DNA of 64,000 nt from Gaiellasilicea sp963806955 (GCA_963806955.1 CAWDZG010000002.1:1-64000), one strand, 5' to 3'. Positions 1 through 10,841 are shown, numbered from the stretch's first letter. Numbers and translations: made by a program. The notes: a model not told the origin generated them from the letters alone.

Positions 1-80
1 TGGCCGCGGTGTGTCCGCGATGGGACAGATGCAAACGACGGTTCGGGATAGCATCCGTCCGACCGCGACGAGGAGAGACA

Positions 81-1578
81 ATGGAAAAGCGCTTCAACGA
101 GCTGAAGTCCCGCCTGGCCGAGATCCACGACGTCCGCCGCGCCATGGAGATGCTGTTCTGGGACCAGACCGTGATGATGCCGCCCGGCGGAAGCGCGGTC
201 CGCGGCGCCCAGGTGACGACGCTCGACCGGATCCAGCACGGGAAGTTCGTCGCGGACGAGATCGGCGCGCTGCTCGAGGAGCTGGAGCCGTACGAGCAGG
301 AGCACGACTACGACTCGGACGAGGCGAGCCTGATCCGCACGACCCGCCGCGACTGGAACAAGGCGCGACGCGTGCCCGCCGAGCTCGCCGCCGAGATGAC
401 GGGTGCCGCCGCCGAGGCGCACGACGTCTGGGCGAAGGCGCGTCAGGAGAACGACTTCGCGCTCTTCCTCCCCTATCTCGAACGCGCCGTCGACCTCAAG
501 CGCCGCTACATCGACTGCTTCGACGGCTACGACGAGCCCTACGACGCGCTGCTCGACGACTTCGAGCCGGGGATGAAGACGGCCGAGGTGCGGCAGGTGT
601 TCGACGACCTGAAGACGGAGCTCGTGCCGCTGATCGCCGAGCTCGGCTCGGTCGACGGCGACGACGCGTTCATGAACGGCCCGTGGCCGCTCGACGCGCA
701 GCACGCCTACTCGCTGCAGATCATCGAGAAGTTCGGCTTCGACCGCTCGTTCGCGCGGCTCGACACGACAGTGCACCCGTTCGCCGCCAGCTCGGGCACG
801 CAGGACATCCGCCTGACGACGCGCTACGCCGAGGACGACATCACGTCGATCTTCACCGCGATGCACGAGTGCGGGCACGGCCTCTACGAGCACGGCGTCT
901 CGCCGACGCTCGAGCGCACGCCGCTCTGCCACGGCGTCTCCTCGGCCCTGCACGAGTCGCAGAGCCGGCTCTGGGAGAACATCGTCGGCCGCAGCCAGGA
1001 GTTCTGGAACCACTTCTACCCGTCCTTCCAGGAGACGTTCCCGGAGGCCGTCGGCGGCGTCGACCAGGAGCGCTTCTACCGCGCGATCAACCGGGTGAAG
1101 CCGTCGTACATCCGCGTCGACGCGGACGAGGCGACCTACAACCTCCACATCATCCTCCGCTTCGAGCTCGAGCAGGCGATCTTCGCCGGCACGATCGAGC
1201 TGAAGGACCTGCCCGGAGGAGTGGAACCGCCGCTTCGAGGAGTACCTCGGCATCCCCGTGCCGACCGACACGCTCGGCGTGCTCCAGGACGTGCACTGGT
1301 CGGGCGGCGGCTTCGGCTACTTCCCGACCTACTCGCTCGGCAACATCGTCTCGGTGCAGATCTGGGAGAAGGTGCTCTCGGAGCTCCCCGACCTGCCGGA
1401 GCAGTTCGAGCGTGGCGAGTTCGGCGAGCTGCACGAGTGGCTGCGCACGAACCTCTACGCGCTCGGGCGCAAGTTCACGCCGCAGGAGACACTCGAGCGT
1501 GTGGTCGGCGGGCCGATCGACGCGGCGCCGTACGTGCGGTACCTGAAGGACAAGCTGGGCGCGCTCACAGCCGCCTAG
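81..1578 (+). CDS. M32 family metallocarboxypeptidase, one internal frameshift
   Basis: Predicted zinc carboxypeptidase of the M32 (thermostable carboxypeptidase 1 / Taq) family, which trims C-terminal residues from peptides in the cytosol. The ATG at 81 follows the purine-rich GAGGAGAG. The HEXXH zinc motif (HECGH) is encoded near 865-879, inside the family-typical context of an acidic, aromatic-rich helical protein. The reading frame breaks near 1210, where CCCGGAGGAG carries one extra G. Removing it gives ...LKDLPEEWNRRFEEYLG and continues in the frame ending at 1578. The restored length of about 498 residues matches the family. Because the downstream half is fully conserved, I read the break as a sequencing error rather than a pseudogene. 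Confidence 0.9.
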
Positions 1579-1587
1579 CCTCCCCTC

Positions 1588-2907
1588 GTGCTCGGCACAC
1601 TCCGCTCCTACTGGCAGGCCCTGCAGTCGCTGTTCTGGCTCTTCCCGGCGGTGATCGCCGCTGTCTTCGTCGCGCTCACCTTCCTCCTCGTCGAGATCGA
1701 CCGGACGTCGGGCCCGAACGGGATCGACTGGGCCTTCAGCGGCGACGCGGAGGCGGCCCGCGGCATCCTCTCGACGATCGCGGGCTCGCTGATCACGGTC
1801 GCGGGCCTCTCGTTCTCGATCACGATCGTGACCCTGCAGCTCGTCTCCGGCCAGTACACGCCCCGAGCGGTGCGCGGCTTCCTCAACGACCGGGTCAACC
1901 AGGCGGTCGCGGGCGCCTTCGTCGGGATCTTCGCCTACTGCCTGATGACCCTGCGCGTGATCCGCGCCGAGGACACGGACGGCACGAACGGCTTCGTACC
2001 GGCGCTCACCGTGTCGGCCGCGATCGTGCTCGCCCTGATCGCCCTCGGGTTGCTGCTGCTCTTCATCCACCACATGGGCCAGCTGATCCAGGTCTCGAAC
2101 ATCACCGCCAGGATCGGCCGCCAGACGCTCGCCTCGGTCGGCCGCCTCTACCCGAAGGACTTCGGCGAGCGCGCGAACGACACGCCGCCGGAGCGCCTGC
2201 TCGCCGACTGGCGGTCGGAGGGCGACCCTGACCGGGTGCACGCCGACCGGCCGGGCTTCGTGCGCCGGATCGACAAGGACAGGGTCGGCGCGGCGCTGCC
2301 CGACGAGGTGCGCACCCACGTCGCCGTGCGGCCGGGCGACTTCGTCACCGAGACCGTCGTCGCCGTCGAGGTCTGGCCCGCGGGCAGCCTCGACGAGGAG
2401 TCGGTGGAAGCGCTCCGCCGCGCGGTCGAGATCGAGAGCGAGCGCGACCTCGAGCAGGACGTGGGCTTCGGGATCCGGCAGCTCGCGGACATCGCGCTGC
2501 GCGCGCTCTCGCCCGGGATCAACGACCCGACGACCGCGGTGACGTGCATCGGCTATCTGCAGGCGATCGTCGAGCGCCTGGCCGGACGGGACTTCCCCTC
2601 CCGCACCCGGCGGCTGCCGGACCGCGAGGTGGTGGTCGTGAGCGCGTCGACGCCGTTCGAGGAGTACGCGCAGATCGCCTTCGCGGAGGTCGGCCGCTAC
2701 GCCGCGAGCGACGTCCGCGTGGCCGCGGCGCTTCTCGTCGCGCTGGCCGAGATCGCCGAGACCGCACGAGCGGCCGACGCGCCCGAGCGGGCCGAGGCTG
2801 TCGTCGCGCTCGCACGCGAGGCAGCGGAGCTCGCGCGCGCCGAGGCCGGCACCGACGCGGAGCGGGCGCGCATCGATGACCTGGTCGAGACGGTCGCGGC
2901 GGCCTAG
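1588..2907 (+). CDS. DUF2254 family predicted membrane protein
   Basis: A 439-residue integral membrane protein of the DUF2254 family, function unknown. GTG start at 1588, ten bases after the M32 gene stop, so probably cotranscribed. The N-terminal half has four hydrophobic segments: about residues 10-33, then the SLITVAGLSFSITIVTLQL segment, then a pair around residues 110-170. The C-terminal half is soluble and alpha-helical and carries the conserved DIALRALSPGINDPTTA stretch typical of the family. Intact. The last ~60 residues are Ala/Glu/Arg-rich helix. No enzymatic motif is evident. Confidence 0.85.
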   Translation: MLGTLRSYWQALQSLFWLFPAVIAAVFVALTFLLVEIDRTSGPNGIDWAFSGDAEAARGILSTIAGSLITVAGLSFSITIVTLQLVSGQYTPRAVRGFLNDRVNQAVAGAFVGIFAYCLMTLRVIRAEDTDGTNGFVPALTVSAAIVLALIALGLLLLFIHHMGQLIQVSNITARIGRQTLASVGRLYPKDFGERANDTPPERLLADWRSEGDPDRVHADRPGFVRRIDKDRVGAALPDEVRTHVAVRPGDFVTETVVAVEVWPAGSLDEESVEALRRAVEIESERDLEQDVGFGIRQLADIALRALSPGINDPTTAVTCIGYLQAIVERLAGRDFPSRTRRLPDREVVVVSASTPFEEYAQIAFAEVGRYAASDVRVAAALLVALAEIAETARAADAPERAEAVVALAREAAELARAEAGTDAERARIDDLVETVAAA

Positions 2908-2914
2908 CCGCCGC

Positions 2915-3211
2915 TCAGGCGCCGGGGCCGGTGAGCGGCCGCTTCTGGACGAGCTTGCGGTAGAGGATCAGCAGCACGATCGCGCCGCCGAGCGAGAAGA
3001 GGAACGAGCCCATCGCTTCGCCGGGCTGGACGGTGTCGTCGCCGTCGATCACGCCGAGCAGGCCTGCGACCAGGCCGCCGAGGATCGAGCCTGCGATGCC
3101 GAGCAGGATCGTCTGCCAGAGCTTGAGCGGATCCTTGCCCGGCACGGCGAAGCGCGCGAGCACCCCGATGATCAGCCCGGCGACGAGCACGTAGACGATG
3201 GCGCCGAGCAT
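2915..3211 (-). CDS. GlsB/YeaQ/YmgE family stress-response membrane protein
   Basis: A 98-residue protein with three hydrophobic segments and the glycine-rich core typical of the GlsB/YeaQ/YmgE (transglycosylase-associated) family: GLIIGVLARFAVPGKDP near the N terminus and LLGIAGSILGGLVAGLLG in the middle. ATG start at 3211. The same frame stays open upstream, but that extension is antisense-like Arg-rich sequence. It lies 20 bp downstream of the DUF2277 gene on the same strand and is convergent with the DUF2254 gene (7-bp gap). The family is associated with envelope stress; no biochemical role is known. Confidence 0.85.
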   Translation of the reverse strand: MLGAIVYVLVAGLIIGVLARFAVPGKDPLKLWQTILLGIAGSILGGLVAGLLGVIDGDDTVQPGEAMGSFLFSLGGAIVLLILYRKLVQKRPLTGPGA

Positions 3212-3231
3212 CGCGCGGAGGGTAGGAGCCG

Positions 3232-3498
3232 CTACGCGAAGCGGGCTGCGACGCGCGCCGAGCCTTCGCCGCCTCGACCTCACGGTCCTTCGGCGGCGCC
3301 TGCGTGACGAGCGAGGCGAGCAGCCGGCTCGAGGCGGCCGCCACCTCCTCGACGGCTCGGTCGAACGCGGCCTCGTTCGCCTGCGACGGCTTCGTCGAGC
3401 CGCTGAGCTTGCGCACGTACTGGAGCGCGGCCGCCTCGACCTCCTCGGGCGTCGCGGCACGGCTCGAAGTTGTGGAGCGTCCTGATGTTTCTGCACAT
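3232..3498 (-). CDS. DUF2277 family protein, two frameshifts
   Basis: Small conserved protein of the DUF2277 family (unknown function). The start MCRNIRTLHNFEP at 3498 is diagnostic and is preceded by GGGAGG seven bases upstream. The frame is broken twice: near 3450 (one extra base after the GAGCCG codons) and near 3245 (one missing base). Conceptual repair gives a core with KLSGSTKPSQANEAAFDRA followed by PPKDREVEAAKARR, ending ...ARFA with a TAG at 3232-3234. That is the normal family ending and about 88 residues, the normal length. Two compensating indels in so short and conserved a gene argue for sequence error. Confidence 0.8.
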
Positions 3499-3666
3499 TG
3501 GGCGGCCTCCCTTCGTGGACGTGCTTGCTGTCGACACAGGGGAATGTAGCGGGACGCGCCAGGTCGATCCGGGACGGCCCAGGGCGCTGAAGCGCCTCGA
3601 GGTAGAACGCGCGTCGCCCCGGGGCAGCGCTTGAAGCGCGCCAGGCGGGCGCCCTACACTCGACGC

Positions 3667-6405
3667 ATGGAGGGGTCTGTCGTCGGCCGTGCGGCCGAGT
3701 TGGCGGCGATCGACGCACTGCTCGACGTACACCTGCCGGGCGTGGGCGCGATCGTGCTGGAGGGCGAGCCGGGCATCGGCAAGACGACGGTGTGGGAGGA
3801 AGGGCTGGCGGCGGCGGCTGAGCGCGGCTACCGGGTCATGGTGTGCCGGCCGGCGGAGAGCGAGGCGATGCTTCCCTTCGCCGCCCTCGGCGACCTGCTC
3901 GACGGTGCGCTCCGCGAGGGGCTCGCGGGGCTGCCCGCGCCTCAGGCGCGGGCGCTCGAGGTGGCGCTGCAGCTCGTCGAGCCGGAGGAGCCGGCCGACC
4001 GCCTGGCCGTACACCGCGGCACGCTCGGCGCGCTCCGCGTCCTCGCGAACGCGCAGCCGGTGCTGATCGCGATCGACGATCTGCAGTGGATCGACGCGAC
4101 GTCTGCGGCGGCCATCGGGTTCGCGCTTCGCCGCCTCTCATCGGTGCCGATTCGCGTGCTGGGGAGCTTGCGCAGGCCTCACACGGACGTGCTCGAGCTG
4201 TCGACGGCGCTCCCGGCCGGTCGGCACGAGCTGCTCAGCCTCGGGCCGCTCGACGCGGACACCCTGCACAGCGTCGTGTCGACGCGCCTGGGCGTGGCAG
4301 TGCCGCGGCCGACGATGGCACGCGTCCATCAAGTCTCCGGAGGCAACCCCTTCTACGCCGTCGAGCTCGTGAGATCGCTGCCGAACCGGAACGGGCGGAT
4401 CGAGGCGACGTCGCTCGAGCTCCCCCGCTCGTTGCTCGACCTCGTGCAGGCTCGCCTCCGGGCACTTCCTCCGCGAACGCTCGAGATCCTGGCCGCGGCC
4501 GGAGCGGCGGGCGGCGCCGACCTGGCTGTCCTCGAGGCGCTCGACGGAGATGCCGCCGGGGCGCTCCACGCTGCCGAGGAGGCGCGAGTCGTTCATCTGG
4601 ACGGTGGGCGCGTGCGGTTCGAGCACCCGCTGCTCGCGAGCGGGTCGGTCGCGCTCCTCACAGAGTCCCAACGGCGCCGCCTGCACCGGCGGCTCGCGGA
4701 GGTCGTGCACGACCTGGAGCAACGTGCGCTCCACCTCGCGCTCGGGTGGGAGAGCCCGGCCGAGGAGACCGCGGCGCTGCTGGAGCGCGGCGCACATGCG
4801 GCTGCGGATCGCGGTGCACCCGAGGCGGCCGGGGAGCTCGCCGAGCATGCGGCCCGGCTCACGCCCGATGAGCGAGCGGACGACGCGCACCGGCGCCTCC
4901 GCCTCGCGGCGGCGCACTTCCTGCTCGCCGGAGAAACCAGTCGGGGAAGAGATCTCCTCCGTCGACTCGAGCGGGCGCTTCCGCCCGGGATCGAGCGGGC
5001 CGCCGTGCTCGTCCTCTACGCCGACACCCATCTGGAGATGCCGGAGGCGATCCGCGTCTGCGAGCAGGCGCGGGTGGAGGCCGTCGGGGACGACGGGTGT
5101 CTTGCGGAGGCGCATCGGCTCTCGAGCGAGTTCGCGATGCTCGACGGGCGGCTGCCGGAGGCGCTCGACCTCGCGCGCGAGGCGACACGTATCGCCGAGC
5201 GAGCCGGCGACGCGGTTCTCCTCGCCCGGTGCATCGGGACGCAGTCGCACTTCGAGACGTACACGGGCGAGATCACGGCCGGCTTGCTCGAGCAGGGGGT
5301 TGAGCTGGAGGAGGCGACGCCGGGGACGAGCGCCCACTACAGCCCCGCGCAGATCCTCGGCCTGCGGCTGATGTACGCGGATCGGCTCGACGAGGCTCGA
5401 CCGCTCCTCGAAGGAATCCTGCAGCAGGCGGAGGATCGGGGAGACGAGCTCGAGGCGCGAAATCTGGGCGTCCACCTCGCACAGCTCGAGCTCCGCGCCG
5501 GGCGCTGGGCACTCGCGCACCGGTACTCGGACGAGGGCTACGTGGCCGCGTCGCAGCTCGGGATCCACTCGGATTCCCAGCAGTTCGTGAGGACGCTTGT
5601 CGCCGCCCACCTGGGCCGTGTGGACGAGGCCCGCGAAGCGGCGGCAAGTCTGCTTGCGCCGGATGTCCAACCGGCCTATGCGCTCTGGGTGCTGCTGACG
5701 CGGTGGGCGCTGGGCTTCCTCGAGCTGTCCCTCGGAGACGCCCGCGCCGCCGACTCGCACCTCACAGCTCTCCCTCGCCTCTTCGCGGACATCGGCTATC
5801 AGCACCCGGGCGTCCGGCCGATCCTGCCCGACGCGATCGAGGCGATGATCGGTGTCGGCAAGCTCGAGGAAGCCGCCCGGTGGACCGAGGAGCTCCGGCG
5901 GCGCGGCACGACGCTCGACAATCCGTGGGCGATCGCAACCGCAGGACGCTGTGCAGCCCTCATCGCGGCCGCGGCCGGCGATCTCGCGTCGGCGCACGCA
6001 GGGCTGCACGACGCGCTCTCGGCCCACGAGCGCTCCTCGAACCCGTTCGAGCGAGCGCGGACGCTGCTCGCTCTCGGGATCGTCGAGCGCCGGCTGAAGC
6101 GTCGGCGGGCGGCACGAGAGACGCTGGCGCAGGCGCTCGATCTCTTCGACACCCTCGGCGCGCCGCTCTGGGCCGAGAGGACGGCGGCCGAGCTCGCCCG
6201 GATCCCCGGACGAACCACCTCGCCGGCCACCGGCGAGCTGAGCGAGACGCAGCTCCAGATCGGCCGTCTCGTCGCACAGGGGCTCTCGAACAAGGAGGTC
6301 GCGGCCCGTCTCTCCGTCACGGTGCGCACGGTTGAGTCGAACCTGTCGAGAATCTACGCGACGCTCGGGATCCGCTCTCGCACCGAGCTCGCAGGCCGCC
6401 TCTAA
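3667..6405 (+). CDS. LuxR-family (LAL type) ATPase transcriptional regulator
   Basis: A 912-residue large ATP-binding LuxR regulator (MalT/LAL-like). The ATG at 3667 is chosen because the next residues, VVGRAAELAAIDALL, begin the AAA_16/NACHT-type ATPase. The Walker A is GEPGIGKTT (residues 33-41) and the Walker B is LIAIDDLQWID (about 134-144). A long helical repeat (TPR-like) region follows. The C terminus carries a complete LuxR helix-turn-helix: GELSETQLQIGRLVAQGLSN, then KEVAARLSVTVRTVESNLSR. Intact, unlike its two relatives at 11.8-16.6 kb. Its ligand is unknown. The adjacent DUF4242 and secreted-protein genes on the same strand are possible targets by position only. Confidence 0.9.
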   Translation: MEGSVVGRAAELAAIDALLDVHLPGVGAIVLEGEPGIGKTTVWEEGLAAAAERGYRVMVCRPAESEAMLPFAALGDLLDGALREGLAGLPAPQARALEVALQLVEPEEPADRLAVHRGTLGALRVLANAQPVLIAIDDLQWIDATSAAAIGFALRRLSSVPIRVLGSLRRPHTDVLELSTALPAGRHELLSLGPLDADTLHSVVSTRLGVAVPRPTMARVHQVSGGNPFYAVELVRSLPNRNGRIEATSLELPRSLLDLVQARLRALPPRTLEILAAAGAAGGADLAVLEALDGDAAGALHAAEEARVVHLDGGRVRFEHPLLASGSVALLTESQRRRLHRRLAEVVHDLEQRALHLALGWESPAEETAALLERGAHAAADRGAPEAAGELAEHAARLTPDERADDAHRRLRLAAAHFLLAGETSRGRDLLRRLERALPPGIERAAVLVLYADTHLEMPEAIRVCEQARVEAVGDDGCLAEAHRLSSEFAMLDGRLPEALDLAREATRIAERAGDAVLLARCIGTQSHFETYTGEITAGLLEQGVELEEATPGTSAHYSPAQILGLRLMYADRLDEARPLLEGILQQAEDRGDELEARNLGVHLAQLELRAGRWALAHRYSDEGYVAASQLGIHSDSQQFVRTLVAAHLGRVDEAREAAASLLAPDVQPAYALWVLLTRWALGFLELSLGDARAADSHLTALPRLFADIGYQHPGVRPILPDAIEAMIGVGKLEEAARWTEELRRRGTTLDNPWAIATAGRCAALIAAAAGDLASAHAGLHDALSAHERSSNPFERARTLLALGIVERRLKRRRAARETLAQALDLFDTLGAPLWAERTAAELARIPGRTTSPATGELSETQLQIGRLVAQGLSNKEVAARLSVTVRTVESNLSRIYATLGIRSRTELAGRL

Positions 6406-6460
6406 AGGATGTGGGTTTCCGGGATTGAGACGGGGGGCGCAGCGGGCGTACGGTCGAGGG

Positions 6461-6766
6461 ATGAACGAGCTGCGGAACTACCTGGTCGAGCTGCGGCGAC
6501 CGCCACTCGGCTGGGAGGCGCTACAGCAGCTGGCGGTGGATGCTCGTGAGTCGGCGGAGCGCCTGAGCGCGGAAGGCACACGGGTGCGCTTCCTCCGCTC
6601 GATCTTCGTCCCGGAGGACAACTCCTGCTTCCTGCTCTACGAGGGCGCGTCGGCCGATGTCGTCGGAGAGGCCGGACGTCGCGCCGCGCTCGCGGTCGAG
6701 CGTGTGGATGCGGCGCTGCCAGTTCAGGAAATCGAAAGCCCCGAGCCCGAGGAGACAGGATCGTGA
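6461..6766 (+). CDS. DUF4242-like (SCO4226 type) small protein
   Basis: A 101-residue protein starting at ATG 6461. It resembles the DUF4242 / nickel-binding SCO4226-like family of small ferredoxin-fold proteins: an N-terminal YLVELR strand, a helix, then VRFLRSIFVPEDNSCFLLYE and a helix before the final strand. It begins 55 bp after the LuxR regulator stop, in the same direction, and may be cotranscribed with it. Family assignment rests on the strand pattern and is moderate; the actual ligand is not evident. Confidence 0.7.
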   Translation: MNELRNYLVELRRPPLGWEALQQLAVDARESAERLSAEGTRVRFLRSIFVPEDNSCFLLYEGASADVVGEAGRRAALAVERVDAALPVQEIESPEPEETGS

Positions 6767-6987
6767 ACACGCAGACCAGGATTCGGCTGATGTCGGTTCT
6801 CGCGGCGCTCGTGCTCCCCGGCGCGGCCCACGACCAGCATCCGCTCGCGAGCGGAGTCGGCGGGATGAGCCTGGCGATCGCGGCCGGCGCGTTGCTCCTG
6901 CGGCCGGCGACGCTGACGTGGCCGCGTCCCAGCGGTTCCGGACAGCTCGCCGGCGTCGGCTTCGATCGGCGCGCAGCGCGGCCATGA
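6763..6987 (+). CDS. small hypothetical protein, possible membrane peptide
   Basis: A 74-residue open frame beginning GTG at 6763, overlapping the TGA of the DUF4242 gene in a GTGA junction, which supports translational coupling. It has two hydrophobic stretches (around residues 9-21 and 36-46) and an Arg-rich tail. No family recognised. The tail could be shifted out of frame by an indel like those in neighbouring genes. Low to moderate confidence that it is real. Confidence 0.4.
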   Translation: MNTQTRIRLMSVLAALVLPGAAHDQHPLASGVGGMSLAIAAGALLLRPATLTWPRPSGSGQLAGVGFDRRAARP

Positions 6988-7010
6988 ACCCTCGAGGACG
7001 GGGAGGAACG

Positions 7011-10000
7011 ATGAAGAAGGGGCCGACTCTCGTGATCGAGCCAGCAGCGACGAGGAAGGGATTCACCGGCATGCTGGTCACGTCCGCGCTCTTCGTCGTC
7101 CTGGGCATCCTCACGTCGGTCGGCTCGGCCGGCGCGGCGGCGGCACAGAACTGCGTCGCTCTCACCGGTACGCCCGGCTGGAACGAACCGCTCAGTTGGA
7201 GCTGCGGTCGGGTGCCGACCTCGGGAGACCAGGCGCTGATCGGGCCTGGGAGCGACGTCCGCGTCACGGCGAGTCCGGCCACGAACCCGGGCTCGCTCGC
7301 TCTAACGGGCGGCGAGATCACGTTCTCGAACGAGGCCGCGCTCGTCGTCGACGGCGACATGGGTGTCCAGGGTGGGAAGATCGACGGAGCCGGCTCACTT
7401 ACCGTCAACGGCGCGTTCTCGAAGGGGACGGACGAGTCGTTCTTCGTCACCAACGACGGCATCGGGGGGAAGGCGCCCAGCCTCGTCCTCAACGGCATCG
7501 GAACGCATGGCGGTGGACAGGTCTGCATCGCCCGCGGCGACGACTCGGATCCCGACCGGCCCGCCCTGCACGTCAACAACACCTTCTCCGTCGTCGACTC
7601 ACCCGGCCAATTCTACGACAACCCGTTCAACTGCTCCTCGCTGCCGAGCATCTTCGTCAACTGGTCCGGGCGGCCACCTCGTCAAGGCCGCGAGCGGCAC
7701 CAGGAACTTCCACACGCAGATCGTCAACACCGGCAGGATCAGCGTCCAGACAGGAACGCTGATCCTCCACGGCGGCACGGGAGGCGAGACGAGCGACGGC
7801 GAGTACGTCGCCGAGGCGGGGGCGACGCTGGACTTCCGCGGCGGCTTCCTGGTCGCCGCGGGGGGCGCGTCGGCGGCGACGGCACGGTCAGCTTGAACGG
7901 TGGGTTTGTGACTCTCGCGCCCGGCGCGACCCTCGACCCCGCGGCCGTCGCCATCCCGCTGGGGGAGCTCGTCCTCGAAGGCGCCTCCCCGGTGTCGTTG
8001 CCGTCCCTCGACCTCCCGAACGGCGCACTGGACACCGACCGGCCCGTCACCGTGACCACGCTCACCGTGAACAGCGGCAGGCTCGAGGGCACGGGCTCGG
8101 TCACGGTGACGAGCGGAGGAAGCTTCGCCAAGGTCGGAGAAGGCACCCTCTTCATCACCTCCGCCGGTTTCGGACAGGAGAGCGTCGACCTGATCCTTGA
8201 CGGTCCCGCGCGCCTCGACGGGGGACTCATCTGCGCGAGTCGCGACTCGTCGCACCCCGATCTTCCGAATCTTCACATCAACAACACCTTCACGATCGGC
8301 GCTGCTGCCCGTCCCGGTGCGTTCGAGTGCGGCCCCCAGTTCGGGACGCAGATCCACGTCAACGGCCCGAACGGACGCCTGTCCAAAGTCGGGAGCGGCG
8401 TCACGACGTTCAACGACCTCGAGGTCGCCGGCGGGACCGTCACGATCGCGAGTGGGCAGACGTTCCGCGTCGGGAACACCTTCTCGCAGACGGGGGGTCT
8501 CACCGACATCGCCTCCGGAGGCATCCTCGAAGCGCGGCCGACACTGACCGGCGGAGTGCTCCGCGGCGCCGGCCAGGTGACCGGGAGTCTCACCAACACC
8601 GCGGGAACCGTGCGCCCCGGGAGCTCCCCGGCGCGCTGACCGTGACGGGCGACTACACGCAGCGGCCCGGTGGCACGCTCGAGGTCGACGTGAGCGGCAC
8701 TGCCCAGGGGATTGGGTACGACCACCTCTCGGTCGGCGGCGCGGCCTCGCTCGACGGCACCCTCGCCGTCGCGCAGGGCGCCGGGTTCGAGCCGCAGGTC
8801 ACGGACACGTTCACGTTCCTGACGTCCGCCTCGCGGACGGGCGTCTTCTCGGCGCTCACCGGATCGGTGCTCCCCAGCGGGAAGAGCTACGCGCTCGACT
8901 ATCCCGGCTCCGAGGCCCGGCTCGTGGTCGCCGCGGCGCCCGGCGGCGACCGGCCGATCCTGACGGACACGGATCCCGACTCGCCCGCTGACGACAACAA
9001 CCCGCGCGTGAAGGGAACGGCGCCGGGTGCGGCGACCGTGACGCTCTACACCTCCTCGGACTGCTCCGGGCCGTCCGCGGCAGAAGGAACCGCGGCGGCA
9101 TTCGCCTCACCGGGGCTGCAGGTGACCGTTCCGGACAACTCGTCGACGACGTTCCGGGCGACCTCGACCAGCGCCGCAGGAGACGTGTCGCCCTGCTCGA
9201 TCTCGTCTCTCACCTACGTCGAGGAGTCGCCACCGCCGCCGCCGGCTTTGGGCACGATCGTGATCGCGCTCGACGCGGTGCCTGACTCCGCGCAGGACTT
9301 CTCCTTCAGCGGCGGCGGCTCCAGCGGCGGCGCCGGCACCGTGTTCCTCCCCTTCCTGCTCGACGACGACGCCGAGCCGACGCTCGGCTCCAGCCAGACG
9401 TTCGCCGATCAGAACGCCGGCTCGTACACGTTCCGCCAAGACGCCCTGCCCGCCGGCTGGGAACTGAGCGCGCTCACCTGCACCGACCCCGACGGCGGCT
9501 CGAGCACCAACCTCGCGACCGCGACCGCCCAGATCGACCTCGACGCCGGCGAAACCGTCACCTGCACCTTCACCAACCGCCGGCCGCCACCGCCGCCGCC
9601 GGCTTTGGGCACGATCGTGATCGCGCTCGACGCGGTGCCTGACTCCGCGCAGGACTTCTCCTTCAGCGGCGGCGGCTCCAGCGGCGGCGCCGGCACCGTG
9701 TTCCTCCCCTTCCTGCTCGACGACGACGCCGAGCCGACGCTCGGCTCCAGCCAGACGTTCGCCGATCAGAACGCCGGCTCGTACACGTTCCGCCAAGACG
9801 CCCTGCCCGCCGGCTGGGAACTGAGCGCGCTCACCTGCACCGACCCCGACGGCGGCTCGAGCACCAACCTCGCGACCGCGACCGCCCAGATCGACCTCGA
9901 CGCCGGCGAAACCGTCACCTGCACCTTCACCAACCGCCGGCCGCCACCGCCGCCGCCGGCTTGGGCACGATCGTGATCGCGCTCGACGCGGTGCCTGACT

Positions 10001-10795
10001 CCGCGCAGGACTTCTCCTTCAGCGGCGGCGGCTCCAGCGGCGGCGCCGGCACCGTGTTCCTCACCTTCCTGCTCGACGACGACGCCGAGCCGACGCTCGG
10101 CTCCAGCCAGACGTTCGCCGATCAGAACGCCGGCTCGTACACGTTCCGCCAAGACGCCCTGCCCGCCGGCTGGGAACTGAGCGCGCTCACCTGCACCGAC
10201 CCCGACGGCGGCTCGAGCACCAACCTCGCGACCGCGACCGCCCAGATCGACCTCGACGCCGGCGAAACCGTCACCTGCACCTTCACCAACCGCGAGCAAG
10301 ACACGGCCCCGCCCGTCGCTCGTCCTGCCCGCGAGCTTCGCCGTCGACGCGACGAGCGCGGTGGGTGCGATCGTCGCCTACGCGGCGAGCGCGAGCGACG
10401 ACGTCGATCTCTCTCCGCAGTCCTGACCTGCGCGCCCGCTTCCGGGTCGCTGTTCGCGATCGGAAGCACGACGGTCACGTGCACCGCTGCGGACGCTTCC
10501 GGCAACACCACGGTCGGCTCGTTCACGGTCAGCGTGCGTGGAGCGACCGCGCAGATCGCCGGGTTGATCGCGAAGACGCTCGCGTTCCTCGGGTTCCCAG
10601 GCATCGCCGACGCCGTGACGGGGCGACTCGAAGCGATCGCGGACGCGCCCCTGAGCAACCGGAGACGCGACCTGCACTGCGATTCGCGGCTACGAGACCG
10701 TCGTGCGTCGACTGCCGGCGATCCTGCTGACGCCGATGGAGAAAGCAGAGCTCCTGGCCGACGCGGCCCGAATCGGCGCGGTCGTCGGCTGCTGA
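7011..10795 (+). CDS. giant secreted repeat protein with HYR-like C-terminus, about seven frameshifts
   Basis: A reconstructed ~1,260-residue exported protein. ATG at 7011 follows GGGAGGAACG. An N-terminal hydrophobic segment (about residues 20-45, ending near GAAAA) is the signal. Two diverged modules of beta-solenoid/filament-like sequence follow (VNGAFSKG..., VNNTFSVVD..., then VTSGGSFAKVG..., INNTFTIG...). Then come three tandem prealbumin-like domains and an HYR-type domain (TGSTTVTCTAADASGNTT-like). The tail contains LPAILLTPMEKAELLADAAR. Frame breaks are placed near 7661, 7866, 8623, 9959, 10308, 10415 and 10670. Several fall in G5, C4 or T2 runs, pointing to homopolymer error. Probably an extracellular adhesin or matrix protein; substrate unknown. 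The TGA at 10793-10795 is inferred after the last repair. Confidence 0.7.
9244..10292 (+). repeat. three tandem 357-bp coding repeats (prealbumin-like domains)
   Basis: Three head-to-tail units start at 9244, 9601 and 9958 (period 357 bp; the last is 335 bp, to about 10292). They are almost identical at the base level; visible differences include CCC to ACC in unit 3 (Pro to Thr) and a lost T at the unit 3 start. Each encodes one ~110-residue domain opening GTIVIALDAVPDSAQDFSF and closing AGETVTCTFTNR, joined by a Pro-rich linker. This is the prealbumin-like/SpaA-like fold often tandemly repeated in bacterial surface proteins. The near identity implies very recent amplification or ongoing homogenisation, and copy number may be mis-assembled. 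Confidence 0.9.
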
Positions 10796-10800
10796 CCGCC

Positions 10801-10826
10801 CGCTGTTTCCGGATCCACGAACAGCG
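10801..10826 (+). terminator. weak stem-loop after the secreted protein gene
   Basis: CGCTGTT (10801-10807) pairs with AACAGCG (10820-10826) across a 12-base loop, a few bases after the reconstructed stop at 10795. No T-run follows. Possible terminator; weak. Confidence 0.3.
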
Positions 10827-10841
10827 TAGTAGGGTCGCTCC

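Noticed and set aside
9244..10292. CRISPR-like repeat array
   Set aside because: Units are 357 bp, contiguous and coding, with no spacers; no cas genes nearby.
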